From: Streptomyces europaeiscabiei
GTDB lineage: Bacteria; Actinomycetota; Actinomycetes; Streptomycetales; Streptomycetaceae
Assembly (NCBI RefSeq): GCF_036346855.1
Contig: NZ_CP107841.1
Span: 558,001-622,000, forward strand
Reading direction: 5' to 3'
Length of the DNA: 64,000 nt
The notes under the pieces are model-generated. The model was not told where the DNA came from. It made no database searches and saw nothing but the letters and a program-made list of their open reading frames with translations. Positions 54,264-63,027 of the stretch are shown here, in pieces; the first letter of the stretch is position 1, and every line of letters begins with the position of its first letter. A program made the position numbers and the translations under genes.

Positions 54264-55262
54264 TCAGCTCTTGCCCTCGATGATCGCGTCGATGCGGGCC
54301 AGTTCGTCCGCCTCGAAGTCGAGGTTGGCGATGGCGCCGACGCTGTCCTCGATCTGCCGGGCGCTGCTCGCGCCGACGAGGGCGGAGGTGACCCGGCCGC
54401 CGCGCAGCGTCCAGGCCAGGGCGAGCTGGGCCAGGGTCTGGCCGCGGGACTTGGCGACCTCGTCCAGCGCGCGCAGCCTGCCCACCAGGTCCTCGGTGAC
54501 GGCGTCGGACTTCAGGAACGGGCTGTCGCTCGCCGCGCGGGAGCCTTCCGGGATGCCGTCGAGGTAGCGGGAGGTCAGCAGGCCCTGCTCCAGCGGGGAG
54601 AAGACGATGGAGCCGACCTGCAGCTCGTCGAGGGCGTCGAGCAGACCCTCGCTCTCGGGACGCCTGTCGAGCATCGAGTAGCGCGGCTGGTGGATGAGGA
54701 GCGGGGTGCCCAGCTCGCCCAGGATGCGGGCGGCCTCACGGGTCTGCTCGGCGGAGTAGTTGGAGACGCCGACGTACAGCGCCTTGCCCTGCCGGACCGC
54801 CGAGTGCAGCGCGCCCATCGTCTCCTCCAGCGGAGTCTCAGGGTCGGGGCGGTGCGAGTAGAAGATGTCGACGTAGTCCAGGCCCATGCGCTTCAGGCTC
54901 TGGTCCAGCGAGGAGAGCACGTACTTGCGGGAGCCCCACTCGCCGTACGGGCCGGGCCACATCAGATAGCCCGCCTTGGTGGAGATGGCCAGCTCGTCCC
55001 GGTACGGGGCGAAGTCGGCCTTCAGGGCCTCGCCGAGAGCGGACTCGGCGGAGCCGGGCGGCGGGCCGTAGTTGTTGGCCAGGTCGAAGTGGGTGACGCC
55101 CAGGTCGAAGGCGCGGCGCAGGATCGCGCGCTGCGTCTCGACGGACCGGTCGGGGCCGAAGTTGTGCCACAGGCCGAGCGAGAGCGCGGGAAGTTTCAGA
55201 CCGCTGCGTCCGGTGCGCCGGTAGGGCATGTCCGCGTAGCGGTCGGGGTGTGCGGTGTACAA
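54264..55262 (-). CDS. Aldo-keto reductase, YghZ/GpR (AKR14) type
   Basis: A 332-residue NADPH-dependent aldo-keto reductase like L-glyceraldehyde 3-phosphate reductase. Family start MPYRRTGRSGLKLPALSLGLWHNFG follows a short leader (YTAHPDRYAD) normally present in this group. Tetrad: Asp/Tyr in FDLANNYGPPPG, Lys in ISTKAGY, His in DIFYSHRPDP; cofactor end GASSARQIEDSV. TTG 55262 fits with GGAG five bases upstream and gives the expected leader length. Divergent from a LysR regulator 129 bases away, which probably controls it. Confidence 0.9.
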   Translation of the reverse strand: MYTAHPDRYADMPYRRTGRSGLKLPALSLGLWHNFGPDRSVETQRAILRRAFDLGVTHFDLANNYGPPPGSAESALGEALKADFAPYRDELAISTKAGYLMWPGPYGEWGSRKYVLSSLDQSLKRMGLDYVDIFYSHRPDPETPLEETMGALHSAVRQGKALYVGVSNYSAEQTREAARILGELGTPLLIHQPRYSMLDRRPESEGLLDALDELQVGSIVFSPLEQGLLTSRYLDGIPEGSRAASDSPFLKSDAVTEDLVGRLRALDEVAKSRGQTLAQLALAWTLRGGRVTSALVGASSARQIEDSVGAIANLDFEADELARIDAIIEGKS

Positions 55263-55390
55263 CGCGACTCCAGAGGGGTTGGCACGGTGGGACCGAAAGT
55301 CCCCGAGAACCGGTGTCCACTCTTTCGCGACCTGGGGGCATTGGTCCAACAGAAGAATCCGATGGGATTCAGCGCCTACGCTTCTCAGTC

Positions 55391-56296
55391 ATGGAACTCC
55401 GCCATCTCCAGCACTTCGTCGCGGTCGCCGAGGAGGAGCACTTCACCCGGGCCGCCGAACGGTTGCTGGTCTCCCAGTCGGGTCTGTCCGCCTCCGTACG
55501 GGCCCTGGAGCGCGAGTTGCGGACGCCGCTGTTCGTGCGGACGACCCGCAGGGTGACGCTCACACCGGCCGGGCGGGCGCTGCTGACCGAGGCGGAGCGG
55601 ATCCTGGCGCAGGTGCGGTCCGCCCGTGAGGCGGTGGCCGCGGTGCAGGGTGTGCTGCGCGGCATGCTCGCGCTCGGATCGGAACAGTGCGTGGCCGGGC
55701 TGCATGTGGCGGGGCTGCTCGCCGCGTTCCGGCGCCTCCATCCGGATGTGGAGATCTGTCTGCGGCAGGCCGGCTCGGGCGCGCTCGCGGAGGAGGTCGC
55801 GAGCGGGCGGCTCGATCTGGCGTTCGCCGTGCGGACGGCTCAGGAGGACACCGACCAGCTGCGTGTCGTACCGCTGTCCAGCGAACCGATGACCGTCCTG
55901 TGCCACCCCAGCCACCGCCTCGCGGCCGCCGGCGCCGCCGTGACCCCGGAGGAACTGGGCGGCGAGGTCTTCGTCGACTTCCACCCGGACTGGGGCCCGC
56001 GCCGCACCACCGACGCGGTCTTCGCCGCCGCGGGCGTCCGCCGGGCCGTCGCCCTGGAGGTCAACGACGTACACAGCCTCCTCGAACTCGTCGACGAGAA
56101 CCTCGGCATCGCCGTCGTCCCGCGCCATTACCGGCACAAGCGCGACTCCCTCACCGCCCTCGCCGTCAAGGGCACCGGCGAGACGGTGTACGAGACGGTC
56201 GCCCTGCTGCCGCCCCCGCAGGCGACGAGTCCGGCGGCGCGCGCCCTGATGGAACTCCTCGATGCCTCGGTCGAGTGTCGTGAGGTCAATCCGTGA
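55391..56296 (+). CDS. LysR-family transcriptional regulator
   Basis: A 301-residue LysR regulator. N-terminal HTH about 1-60 (MELRHLQHFVAVAEEEHFTRAAERLLVSQSGLSASVRALE), linker helix, and an effector-binding domain with GSEQCVAGLHVAGLLAAFRRLHPDVEI and EVNDVHSLLELVDENLGIAVVP. Divergent from the aldo-keto reductase gene, its likely target. The 3' end overlaps the convergent HTH-membrane gene by 11 bases. Confidence 0.92.
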   Translation: MELRHLQHFVAVAEEEHFTRAAERLLVSQSGLSASVRALERELRTPLFVRTTRRVTLTPAGRALLTEAERILAQVRSAREAVAAVQGVLRGMLALGSEQCVAGLHVAGLLAAFRRLHPDVEICLRQAGSGALAEEVASGRLDLAFAVRTAQEDTDQLRVVPLSSEPMTVLCHPSHRLAAAGAAVTPEELGGEVFVDFHPDWGPRRTTDAVFAAAGVRRAVALEVNDVHSLLELVDENLGIAVVPRHYRHKRDSLTALAVKGTGETVYETVALLPPPQATSPAARALMELLDASVECREVNP

Positions 56297-57737
56297 GGGG
56301 CGCCCACTGGTGCTGCCCGGTGTCGTACGTGTAGCGCGGCAGTCCCTTGATCCCGGTCGTGCGGAACGGGCGGCCGTTGTCGTCGATCCGGACCGTGCCG
56401 GTTCGGCCCTCGGAGGACCACTCCAGCTCCAGGTACCAGAGGCAGTCACAGGTCTCGGTCTGCGCGCTGACCGTCAGGACCTCCGAGTCCTCGGCCGACA
56501 CACTGTACGGAAAACGCACGGCGGGGAGCGGTACGTCCAGGTCGGCGCCGTCGACCGGGCGGGCGATCGGCCGGTTCTTGTCCAGGTCGACGTCGAAGTA
56601 CCGGGGGCTGACACGTCCTCCGCAGCCCTGGTCCATCGCGTAGGCGTTGCCCTCGGCGGGAGCCGTGCGTCCGACGACGCGCACCCGCAACGCCGTCAGG
56701 ACGACGGCCGCGGACGTCCGCCCCTGCACCGTGATCTCCACGATCGTGTTCCGCCCGTGCACGGCCTGCTGCGTCGCGGCCCAGGCGCCCGCGTCCTGCG
56801 GCGCCGGCGGCGGGGGCACCTTCTTCGGCGGCTTGGCGATGACGTAGTCGTGGCCACAGCCCAGCTTCCACAGCTGGGAGTTCGCCGTCCAGGTGAGGGG
56901 CACCCCGGTGGCCGGGGGCCGCCGCTCCTCGGTGTCGTCGTTCTTCGTGGGGGTGCTTCCGGGCTTCGTGGGCGTGGGTGAGGGAGTGCCCGGAGGGCTC
57001 TTCGTGGTGTCCGGCGAGGGGGACGGGCTCGTGGGTGCGATCGACGGGCGCTGGGCTCCTGCCATCGTGCGGGAGGGTGCCGGGTCGCCGCCCTGTGCGC
57101 CGTCCGCCGGGGGACGGCCGGACGGCAGGGCGGCGAGGGTGCCCAGGATGGCGAGGAGCACCGCGGTGACCGCCGCACCGACGAGGGCGCGCCGACGGCG
57201 GTTCCAGGGGCGCCGGGGCGGGAGCGGGGCCGAGAGGACGTCCGGTCGGGTCGGTTTCGTGAGGGGCGGCTCCTGGGCCGACGACCGGCCTGGCTCGGCG
57301 GGATCGGCGGGATCGGCCGGCCCGACGGAATCGACCAGCCCGGTGGGCTCGACCGGTTCGCAGGGACCCGCCGACCCGGCAGGTTGGACCGACAGGACAG
57401 GTTCGGCCGGCTGGGCCGATTCCGTCGGCGTCGACGAACCGGACCCCGCATCACCGGACCCTGCCCCAGGCGTACGTGCCCGCTGCCGTGCCGCCACCGC
57501 CAACAGCCACAGCCGGTGGAGTTCCAGCCGCTCCTCCCCCGTCGCCCCGCAGAGCGCGGCGAAGCGCTCGACGGGCGCGAAGTCGAGGGGGACGGTGTCC
57601 CCCGCGCAGTACCGGTGCAGCGTGGAGGTGTTCATGTTGAGACGCCGGGCCAGCTGCCCGTAGCTGCGGTCCGTGCGTTCCTTGATACGCGTGAGCGACG
57701 CCGCGAATTCCTGGACGTCGTCCCGGGCTGCCGACAC
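56286..57737 (-). CDS. HTH-domain transmembrane protein (Streptomyces type)
   Basis: A 483-residue protein. An XRE-like HTH lies at about 10-75 (RIKERTDRSYGQLARRLNMNTSTLHRYCAG). A Pro/Ser/Ala-rich linker with PADPADPAEPG repeats leads to one transmembrane helix at about 170-190 (ALVGAAVTAVLLAILGTLAALP), a second Pro/Thr/Ser-rich linker, and an extracellular domain (about 265-483) with CGHDYVI, DQGCGGR and ETCDCLWYLELEW. The Cys residues probably form disulfides. This looks like a membrane-tethered regulator that senses outside conditions; targets unknown. GTG 57737 follows GGGGGAA. Confidence 0.85.
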   Translation of the reverse strand: MSAARDDVQEFAASLTRIKERTDRSYGQLARRLNMNTSTLHRYCAGDTVPLDFAPVERFAALCGATGEERLELHRLWLLAVAARQRARTPGAGSGDAGSGSSTPTESAQPAEPVLSVQPAGSAGPCEPVEPTGLVDSVGPADPADPAEPGRSSAQEPPLTKPTRPDVLSAPLPPRRPWNRRRRALVGAAVTAVLLAILGTLAALPSGRPPADGAQGGDPAPSRTMAGAQRPSIAPTSPSPSPDTTKSPPGTPSPTPTKPGSTPTKNDDTEERRPPATGVPLTWTANSQLWKLGCGHDYVIAKPPKKVPPPPAPQDAGAWAATQQAVHGRNTIVEITVQGRTSAAVVLTALRVRVVGRTAPAEGNAYAMDQGCGGRVSPRYFDVDLDKNRPIARPVDGADLDVPLPAVRFPYSVSAEDSEVLTVSAQTETCDCLWYLELEWSSEGRTGTVRIDDNGRPFRTTGIKGLPRYTYDTGQHQWAPLTD

Positions 57738-57982
57738 TGTTCCCCCGTGTCCTCCTGTCCCGGGACGGCATCCCAGGCGCTTCATATATGTGCACGTCAG
57801 AAGGGCTGGGATGGTTCCATGGTCGCGGATCTGGCGTCGGGCGTTGCGCCCACCCCCGGCGACGGCTGATGCTCTTGGTGTCGCACCGACCAGGGCCGGA
57901 CTGACCATCCGGCGTCGGTGGCGCAGATGCACCACGCACTCATCCACGTACCCGATCGGGTACTCGTTCACGGGGGACACCC

Positions 57983-58603
57983 ATGCCCAAGCGCACCCGA
58001 GCAAACGTGCTCACCGCACTCGTCGTCGCCGGTCTCACCGCGGGCTCCGCACTCGCCGCCGGCGCCGTACCGGCGGCCGCCGCGAAGGCGAGCAGCGCAC
58101 CGAAGTTCCTGTCGGCGTCCCAGCTCCCGCCGCACCCCACGTCCTCCTGGACGGCGGGCAGGATCGAGGACGGCGTCCCGGAGGTGTTCCAGTACTGCCT
58201 GGGCGACGCGCTCCTGGCCTACGACGCCCGGCACCGCTCCTTCCGCACCGACCTGGAGACCGGCGCCAACCAGCTCATCGTCGTCGCCGGCAGCAACAGC
58301 AAGGCCAAGGCTCTCGCCACCCGGCTGAACAAGGACTTCCGGGACTGCGTGAGCGAGTCCTCCGACCCGGACGTCAAGGCCGAGTACCGGGACTTCGGGA
58401 CGCTGCCCGTCGAGGAGGGCGCCCGCGTCCACGGTGTGGCCACCGTCGCGTCCTGGGGGGCCATGGACATCCGGCTCCTGTCGGTGGGCCGGGACGGCCG
58501 GACCGTCACCGTCGTGGACTGGGGACAGATGGGCGGCTTCAAGGACGCGCCGGTCAAGGCCTTCAAGAAGACGACGACCACCGCCGTCAACAAGCTCCAC
58601 TGA
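57983..58603 (+). CDS. Secreted protein of unknown function
   Basis: A 206-residue exported protein with a Sec signal peptide (MPKRTRANVLTALVVAGLTAGSALAAG, cleavage near VPAAAA). The mature part contains two Cys (EVFQYCLGD and DFRDCVSES), likely one disulfide, and TVTVVDWGQMGGFKDAP. GGGGGAC precedes the ATG. Similar secreted proteins occur in Streptomyces; function unknown. It is followed by a 15-bp terminator hairpin and another small secreted protein gene. Confidence 0.75.
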   Translation: MPKRTRANVLTALVVAGLTAGSALAAGAVPAAAAKASSAPKFLSASQLPPHPTSSWTAGRIEDGVPEVFQYCLGDALLAYDARHRSFRTDLETGANQLIVVAGSNSKAKALATRLNKDFRDCVSESSDPDVKAEYRDFGTLPVEEGARVHGVATVASWGAMDIRLLSVGRDGRTVTVVDWGQMGGFKDAPVKAFKKTTTTAVNKLH

Positions 58604-58624
58604 CCGCGGACCACCGCGAGAAGC

Positions 58625-58673
58625 CGGGGCCGCCCGCCCGCACAGGCCGAGGGGGGCCGGGCGGGCGGCCCCG
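58625..58673 (+). terminator. Strong hairpin after the secreted-protein gene
   Basis: 15-bp perfect GC stem (58625-58639 with 58659-58673), loop of 19 bases, 22 bases past the stop codon. Confidence 0.8.
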
Positions 58674-58697
58674 CACCACTGAGACCACGACACCAGT

Positions 58698-58727
58698 TAC
58701 AGCTACAGCTACAGCTACAGCTACAGC
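58698..58727 (+). repeat. Hexanucleotide microsatellite (TACAGC)5
   Basis: Five perfect copies of TACAGC, 30 bases before the start of the next secreted-protein gene, in the presumed promoter or leader. Confidence 0.9.
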
Positions 58728-58757
58728 ACGACCATGACCAGAAAACGGGGAACACAC

Positions 58758-59222
58758 ATGACCGGCACGCGCACCACCCGTCGTACCGCTCTGGCAGCGG
58801 GCCTCGCCCTGGCCCTAGGCCTCGGTGTGACGGCCACCGCGTCCGCGGGCGCCCCGCGCACCGTCACCGGCAAGCCGACCGACCCGATCACCCGCATCGC
58901 CGACTTCTACGGCGCCTACATCGACGCCCAGAGCGACCCGGACGGCGGCGGCAAACTCACCGAGGAACTGCGGAAGTACTACCTGACGCCCGCCCTGCGG
59001 AAGGAACTCAAGGCCTGGGAGGCCAAGAACCACGCGGACGGTGTTCTGCGCGCCCAGAACGTGCCCGTCCAGTGGAAGGTCACCGACAACGGCACCGCGA
59101 ACTACACCGAGGCCGGCATCACCTTCACCTGGGGCGACGGCAGGACCAGCAAGCTGGTCGTGGACATGACCCGCGACCTCAAGATCTTCCACATCGGCAC
59201 GAAGGGCGCCGCCGGAAGCTGA
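58758..59222 (+). CDS. Small secreted protein of unknown function
   Basis: A 154-residue exported protein: signal peptide MTGTRTTRRTALAAGLALALGLGVTATASA with twin Arg (RR) but not a full Tat motif, cleaved near ASA-G. The mature part has ITRIADFYGAYIDA ... LRKYYLTPALRKEL and ends in VVDMTRDLKIFHIG, an NTF2-like/lumazine-binding-type fold by appearance. ATG 58758 follows ACGGGGAA; an ATG 24 bases earlier in frame is possible. A TACAGC microsatellite lies just upstream. Confidence 0.72.
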   Translation: MTGTRTTRRTALAAGLALALGLGVTATASAGAPRTVTGKPTDPITRIADFYGAYIDAQSDPDGGGKLTEELRKYYLTPALRKELKAWEAKNHADGVLRAQNVPVQWKVTDNGTANYTEAGITFTWGDGRTSKLVVDMTRDLKIFHIGTKGAAGS

Positions 59223-59320
59223 CGGACTCCTCGCGGTGCGCGTCGAGGGGGTGGTCCGTCGAAGGGGTCGTCCGTCGAAGGGGCGGTGCGGGCGCGGCCC
59301 CGATGCCCGATGGTGGACGT

Positions 59321-59842
59321 ATGGATGCGAAGGACGTTCTCATCGACGCGTACGGCCGGATCAAGGAGGGGGTCCACGCCGCCGTGGACGGACTGTCCCC
59401 GGCGGAACTCCGCGCCCGGCCCGCCTCCGACGCCAACTCCGTCGCCTGGCTGGTGTGGCATCTCACCCGGATCCAGGACGACCATGTGGCCGATGCCTCC
59501 GGGCTCGACCAGGTCTGGCTGTCCCAGGGCTGGGAGAGGCGTTTCGGGCTGGCTCTGGCCGCCCGGGACACGGGCTACGGGCACACCACGGCGCAGGTGG
59601 CCGAGGTGCGGGTCGACTCGGGGGACCTGCTCACCGGCTACTTCGACGCCGTGCACGAACGGACACTCGCGTTCGTGCACGGCCTCGGCGCCGACGGCCT
59701 CGACCGGATCGTGGACGAGCGGTGGACGCCGGCCGTCACCCTCGGCGTACGCCTGGTCAGTGTCCTGGCCGACGATCTTCAGCATGTCGGCCAGGCAGCG
59801 TACGTACGGGGACTGGTTCAGCGCGCGGCGGCCGAGGCGTAG
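59321..59842 (+). CDS. DinB/DUF664-family protein (mycothiol transferase-like)
   Basis: A 173-residue DinB-like protein: [47 protein letters not shown] with two His, and [15 protein letters not shown] with the third His of the metal site. Close in form to proteins annotated as mycothiol transferase / DUF664. ATG 59321; an ATG 18 bases upstream is an alternative. Its 3' end overlaps the convergent adenosine deaminase gene by 25 bases. Distinct from the first DinB-like gene at 6073. Confidence 0.85.
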   Translation: MDAKDVLIDAYGRIKEGVHAAVDGLSPAELRARPASDANSVAWLVWHLTRIQDDHVADASGLDQVWLSQGWERRFGLALAARDTGYGHTTAQVAEVRVDSGDLLTGYFDAVHERTLAFVHGLGADGLDRIVDERWTPAVTLGVRLVSVLADDLQHVGQAAYVRGLVQRAAAEA

Positions 59843-60894
59843 CCCGGCAGAACGACGTCCTGGATGAGGGCGTTGCGCTCGTCGAACGGGATGAAGGCGC
59901 TCTTGAGGGCGTTGACGGTGACCGTGCGCAGGTCGTCGAGGGTCCAGCCGGCCTCGTCGACGAGCAGGGTCATCTCACGGGTCATCGTGGTGCCCGAGAC
60001 CAGACGGTTGTCGGTGTTGAGGGTGACGCGGAAGCCGAGGTCCCTCAGCTCCGTGATCGGGTGCTCGGCGATGGAGGTGGCCGCGCCGGTCTGCAGGTTG
60101 GAGGTGGGGCACATCTCCAGGGCGACCCGGCGGTCGCGGGCCCAGGAGGCGAGGCGGCCGAGCTTGCCGTCGACGATGTCCTCGGTGATGCGGACGCCGT
60201 GGCCGATGCGCTGGGCGCCGCAGACCTGCAGGGCCTGGTGGATGCTGGGCAGACCGTGGGCCTCGCCGGCGTGGATGGTGAACGGGACGCTCTCGCGGCG
60301 CAGGTGCTCGAAGGCGGCCAGGTGGTCGGCGGGCGGGAAGCCGTCCTCGGCGCCCGCGATGTCGAAGCCGACGACGCCGGCGTCCCGGAAGGCGACCGCC
60401 AGGTCGGCGGCCTCGCGGACCCGGTCGAACATGCGCATCCCGCACAGGATCGTGCCGACCCGGACCGGGGTGCCCTGGGCCGCAGCCTTGGCCGTACCGG
60501 CGGCCAAGCCCTCCTGCACGGTCTCGACGACCTCGCTCATCGTGAGCCCACCCCGCGTGTTCAGCTCGGGGGCGTAGCGCACCTCGCCGTAGACGACACC
60601 GTCGGCGGCCAGGTCGAGCACGTACTCCTCAGCGGTGCGCAGGAGACCCTCACGGGTCTGCAGCACGGCGAGGGTGTGCTCGAAGGTGGCTATGTAGCGC
60701 ACCAGGTCACCGGAGTTGGCGGCCTCGTAGAACCAGGCGGCGAGGGCCTCCGGATCGGTCTCCGGGAGGGTGTGACCGGCCTCCGCCGCGAGCTCCACGA
60801 GCGTGGCGGGGCGCAGACCGCCGTCGAGGTGGTCGTGCAGGACGGCCTTGGGGAGGCGGCGGATGGTGTCGGCGTCGATACGGGGCGCGGTCAT
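59818..60894 (-). CDS. add: Adenosine deaminase
   Basis: A 358-residue Zn-dependent adenosine deaminase, converting adenosine to inosine in purine salvage. Motifs: HDHLDGG near residue 20 (Zn ligands; HxHLDG in most members), catalytic Glu in [15 protein letters not shown], and SLNTDNR-like [12 protein letters not shown] with the Zn-binding Asp. Full length. Streptomyces have several add-like genes; I cannot tell which paralogue this is. It reads in the same direction as the glyoxalase-like gene, which ends 95 bases downstream of its own start but is a separate unit. Confidence 0.93.
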   Translation of the reverse strand: MTAPRIDADTIRRLPKAVLHDHLDGGLRPATLVELAAEAGHTLPETDPEALAAWFYEAANSGDLVRYIATFEHTLAVLQTREGLLRTAEEYVLDLAADGVVYGEVRYAPELNTRGGLTMSEVVETVQEGLAAGTAKAAAQGTPVRVGTILCGMRMFDRVREAADLAVAFRDAGVVGFDIAGAEDGFPPADHLAAFEHLRRESVPFTIHAGEAHGLPSIHQALQVCGAQRIGHGVRITEDIVDGKLGRLASWARDRRVALEMCPTSNLQTGAATSIAEHPITELRDLGFRVTLNTDNRLVSGTTMTREMTLLVDEAGWTLDDLRTVTVNALKSAFIPFDERNALIQDVVLPGYASAAAR

Positions 60895-60988
60895 GGCGTT
60901 CGTTCCTCGTGGTGCGGTGGTGGGGCTGGAGCGGGTGACCGAGTAACTCGGTCGGCGGCGGGCGCCCGAGCGGCGCAGGGCTGCCCGG

Positions 60989-61384
60989 TCAGTCGGTGGC
61001 GGGCTGGAGGAGATCCCAGCGGTTGCCGTACAGGTCCTCGAAGACGGCGACCGAGCCGTACGGCTCGTGGCGCGGCTCCTCCAGGAACCTGACGCCCGCG
61101 GCGAGCATCCGGGCGTGGTCGCGGGCGAAGTCGTCGGTGTGCAGGAAGAAGCCCACTCGTCCGCCGGTCTGGTCTCCGACCCGGCCGCGCTGGGCCTCGT
61201 TCTTGGCCCTCGCGAGCAGCAGTCCGCCGCTCTGCCCGTCGCTTCCCGGTTCGACGACGACCCAGCGGCTGCCGTCGGGCCTCGGTTCGTCCTCGACGAG
61301 CCGGAAGCCGAGCGCTTCCGTGTAGAAGCGGATCGCCTCGTCGTAGTCGTGGACCACGAGGGTGACCAGGGCCATGCGTCTCAT
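60989..61384 (-). CDS. VOC (glyoxalase/bleomycin-resistance fold) protein
   Basis: A 131-residue VOC-superfamily protein: [34 protein letters not shown] at the N terminus and [17 protein letters not shown] at the C terminus are the two fold halves, with His/Glu positions for a metal. Substrate unknown. ATG 61384 (or ATG 61375 nearby). A promoter candidate lies about 100 bases upstream. Confidence 0.88.
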   Translation of the reverse strand: MRRMALVTLVVHDYDEAIRFYTEALGFRLVEDEPRPDGSRWVVVEPGSDGQSGGLLLARAKNEAQRGRVGDQTGGRVGFFLHTDDFARDHARMLAAGVRFLEEPRHEPYGSVAVFEDLYGNRWDLLQPATD

Positions 61385-61484
61385 CGGGGCCTCTCGGGTG
61401 GGGCGCGAACGGCGCGGAGATCGGACGAAGCCCGCACGGGGATCGAGTGGTGATCGTCCGAGAGCCGCTCGGGGTTCCCGGGAG

Positions 61485-61512
61485 GTTATACGTAACACGC
61501 ACCGGACGGCAA
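61485..61512 (-). promoter_or_regulatory. Promoter candidate for the VOC gene
   Basis: Reverse strand TTGCCG (61507-61512), 16 bases, TATAAC (61485-61490): a good -35/-10 pair in an unusually AT-rich pocket, about 100 bases before the VOC start. Confidence 0.5.
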
Positions 61513-61581
61513 ATAGTATTTTCTCCGTACGGCGCTCGGGAGGTCGTGCCCAGGGCGGGCGGGGTGCCCCACGGCACGACT

Positions 61582-61608
61582 GAGGCCCCCTGCCGCGCAG
61601 GGGACCTC
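61582..61608 (-). terminator. Hairpin downstream of the gene at 61636
   Basis: 11-bp stem with one mismatch (61582-61592 with 61598-61608), 5-base loop, 28 bases past the stop codon. Confidence 0.6.
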
Positions 61609-61635
61609 GGGAATCGGGCGGGCCGGAGCCCCGGG

Positions 61636-62979
61636 TCACTCGCCCGGCGACGCCTTGCGGAGAGCGGCGATGCAGGTGTTGAGGGCCTGCTGGAGGTCCT
61701 CAAGCCGCTGGAGCATGTCGTCCTCGTAGATGGCGTCGAGGTCGACGGCGTCGTCGAGCGTCAGCTCCTCGAAGACCTTCGTCGCCTTCTGGAGACTGCT
61801 GTAGAACTTCGTCCGGCGCTCCTGGACCCTCAGCTCCGGGTCCGCCTCGACGGTCTGGACGACGAGTTCCTTGACGGTGTCGTACGCCTCCGTCGCCCAC
61901 TCGCCGGTGTCCTCGTCGTCGTCCAGCTCGTCGATGAGGGACAGATGCCGCTCGGCCTCGGCGCGCAGCTCCGCGGTGGCGTCGATCACCTGTCCGGCCG
62001 GGGTCTTGACCTGTCCGTTCTCCACGATCTGCCGGACGTACCCGATACGGCTCGCGGCCTGGGTCTCGTTCGCGACGGCCTTCTTCAGTTCGTCGGTGCG
62101 GGCGATGTCACGGGCCAGTTCCGTCTGCAGGGAGGGGTCCTCCTTGAGACGGTCGAGGAGCGCGGTGCGGGCCGCCTGCGCGGTGGACGGGTCGGCGAGG
62201 ATCGCGGCGCGCAGCGCGGTCGGGTTCTCGGCGACCTCCAGCGCCTTGGTCGGGCGGATGCCCTCGGCCTCGGCCGCCGCCGTGATCGCGGTGCCGCGGT
62301 CGGAGGTCGCGCCGGACCGGGAGCTGTAGTACGTCAGCCAGACGTCCGAGTCCGGGAGGTCGATCTCCTCGCCGGGGGCCAGCGCCTCGAAGTGCGGGAC
62401 CATGCCGTCGTCGGCCGCCTTGTCCCACGCCTTGTAGTACCGCATGACCCGCTCCGGCGAGCACCCGGCCAGTTCGGCGAACCGCTTCGCCGACACCTTC
62501 GACGTCTCGCCCGCCGTCTCCCCTCCGGGCCGCACGCTCCGCGCCACCTTCAGCGCGAACGCCCAGCCCCCGGTGCGCGCGTACACCCCGAAGTCCCGGG
62601 CGTCGCGGGCGACCTGCTCGTCCACGGCGTCGACGGGGGTGTCATCGCCGGACGCCTGCGCGGGGGCCTCGTCATCGGGCGTCTGTGCGAGGATCTCGTC
62701 ACCGGATGCCTGCGCGGGGATCTCGCCGGTGGACGGCAGAGCGGCGGCCGCCTCGTCGGACGACTGCGTGGCGGCTTCCTCGTCGGACGACCGCGCGGGA
62801 GTCTCACCTCCGGACGACCGCGCCGGCACCTCACCGGCGGGCGCGTCCGTGGGGGTCTCGTCCCCGGCCGTGCCCGGCTCGACCCAGAACCCCTCGTCCC
62901 GCGACGGAACTTCCCCGGCCGCGGGCGTCTCGTCGGCGGGCGGTACGGCCGATGCGGAGTGGGCGGTGGCTACGCTCAC
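61636..62979 (-). CDS. Large cytoplasmic protein with acidic repeats, HTH-like stretch and coiled-coil tail
   Basis: A 447-residue protein, no signal or membrane helix. Residues about 15-120 are acidic/Ala-rich with loose repeats (GETPARSSDEE, GEIPAQASGDE, DEAPAQASGDD). About 125-185 (VSAKRFAELAGCSPERVMRYYKAWDKAADDG) looks like the helix-turn-helix of KorB/ParB-like proteins. The C-terminal half is helical and charged (ELRAEAERHLSLIDELDDD, EDDMLQRLEDLQQALNTCIAAL), probably a coiled coil. It may bind DNA; Streptomyces carry such conserved hypotheticals. GTG 62979 follows GGGAGA. Function not known. Confidence 0.72.
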   Translation of the reverse strand: MSVATAHSASAVPPADETPAAGEVPSRDEGFWVEPGTAGDETPTDAPAGEVPARSSGGETPARSSDEEAATQSSDEAAAALPSTGEIPAQASGDEILAQTPDDEAPAQASGDDTPVDAVDEQVARDARDFGVYARTGGWAFALKVARSVRPGGETAGETSKVSAKRFAELAGCSPERVMRYYKAWDKAADDGMVPHFEALAPGEEIDLPDSDVWLTYYSSRSGATSDRGTAITAAAEAEGIRPTKALEVAENPTALRAAILADPSTAQAARTALLDRLKEDPSLQTELARDIARTDELKKAVANETQAASRIGYVRQIVENGQVKTPAGQVIDATAELRAEAERHLSLIDELDDDEDTGEWATEAYDTVKELVVQTVEADPELRVQERRTKFYSSLQKATKVFEELTLDDAVDLDAIYEDDMLQRLEDLQQALNTCIAALRKASPGE

Positions 62980-63027
62980 GAGTGACTCTCCCGGGTGGTG
63001 ACGGACGGCAGGGGCGGAACAGGCAGC

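Noticed and set aside
54243..54264. Hairpin between the DUF1905 and aldo-keto reductase genes
   Set aside because: Only about six paired bases with a mismatch next to it; too weak to call a terminator.
59236..59290. Short direct repeats (GTCCGTCGAAGGGG) before the DinB-like gene
   Set aside because: Two abutting copies of about 17 bp only; no palindromy or link to a regulator.
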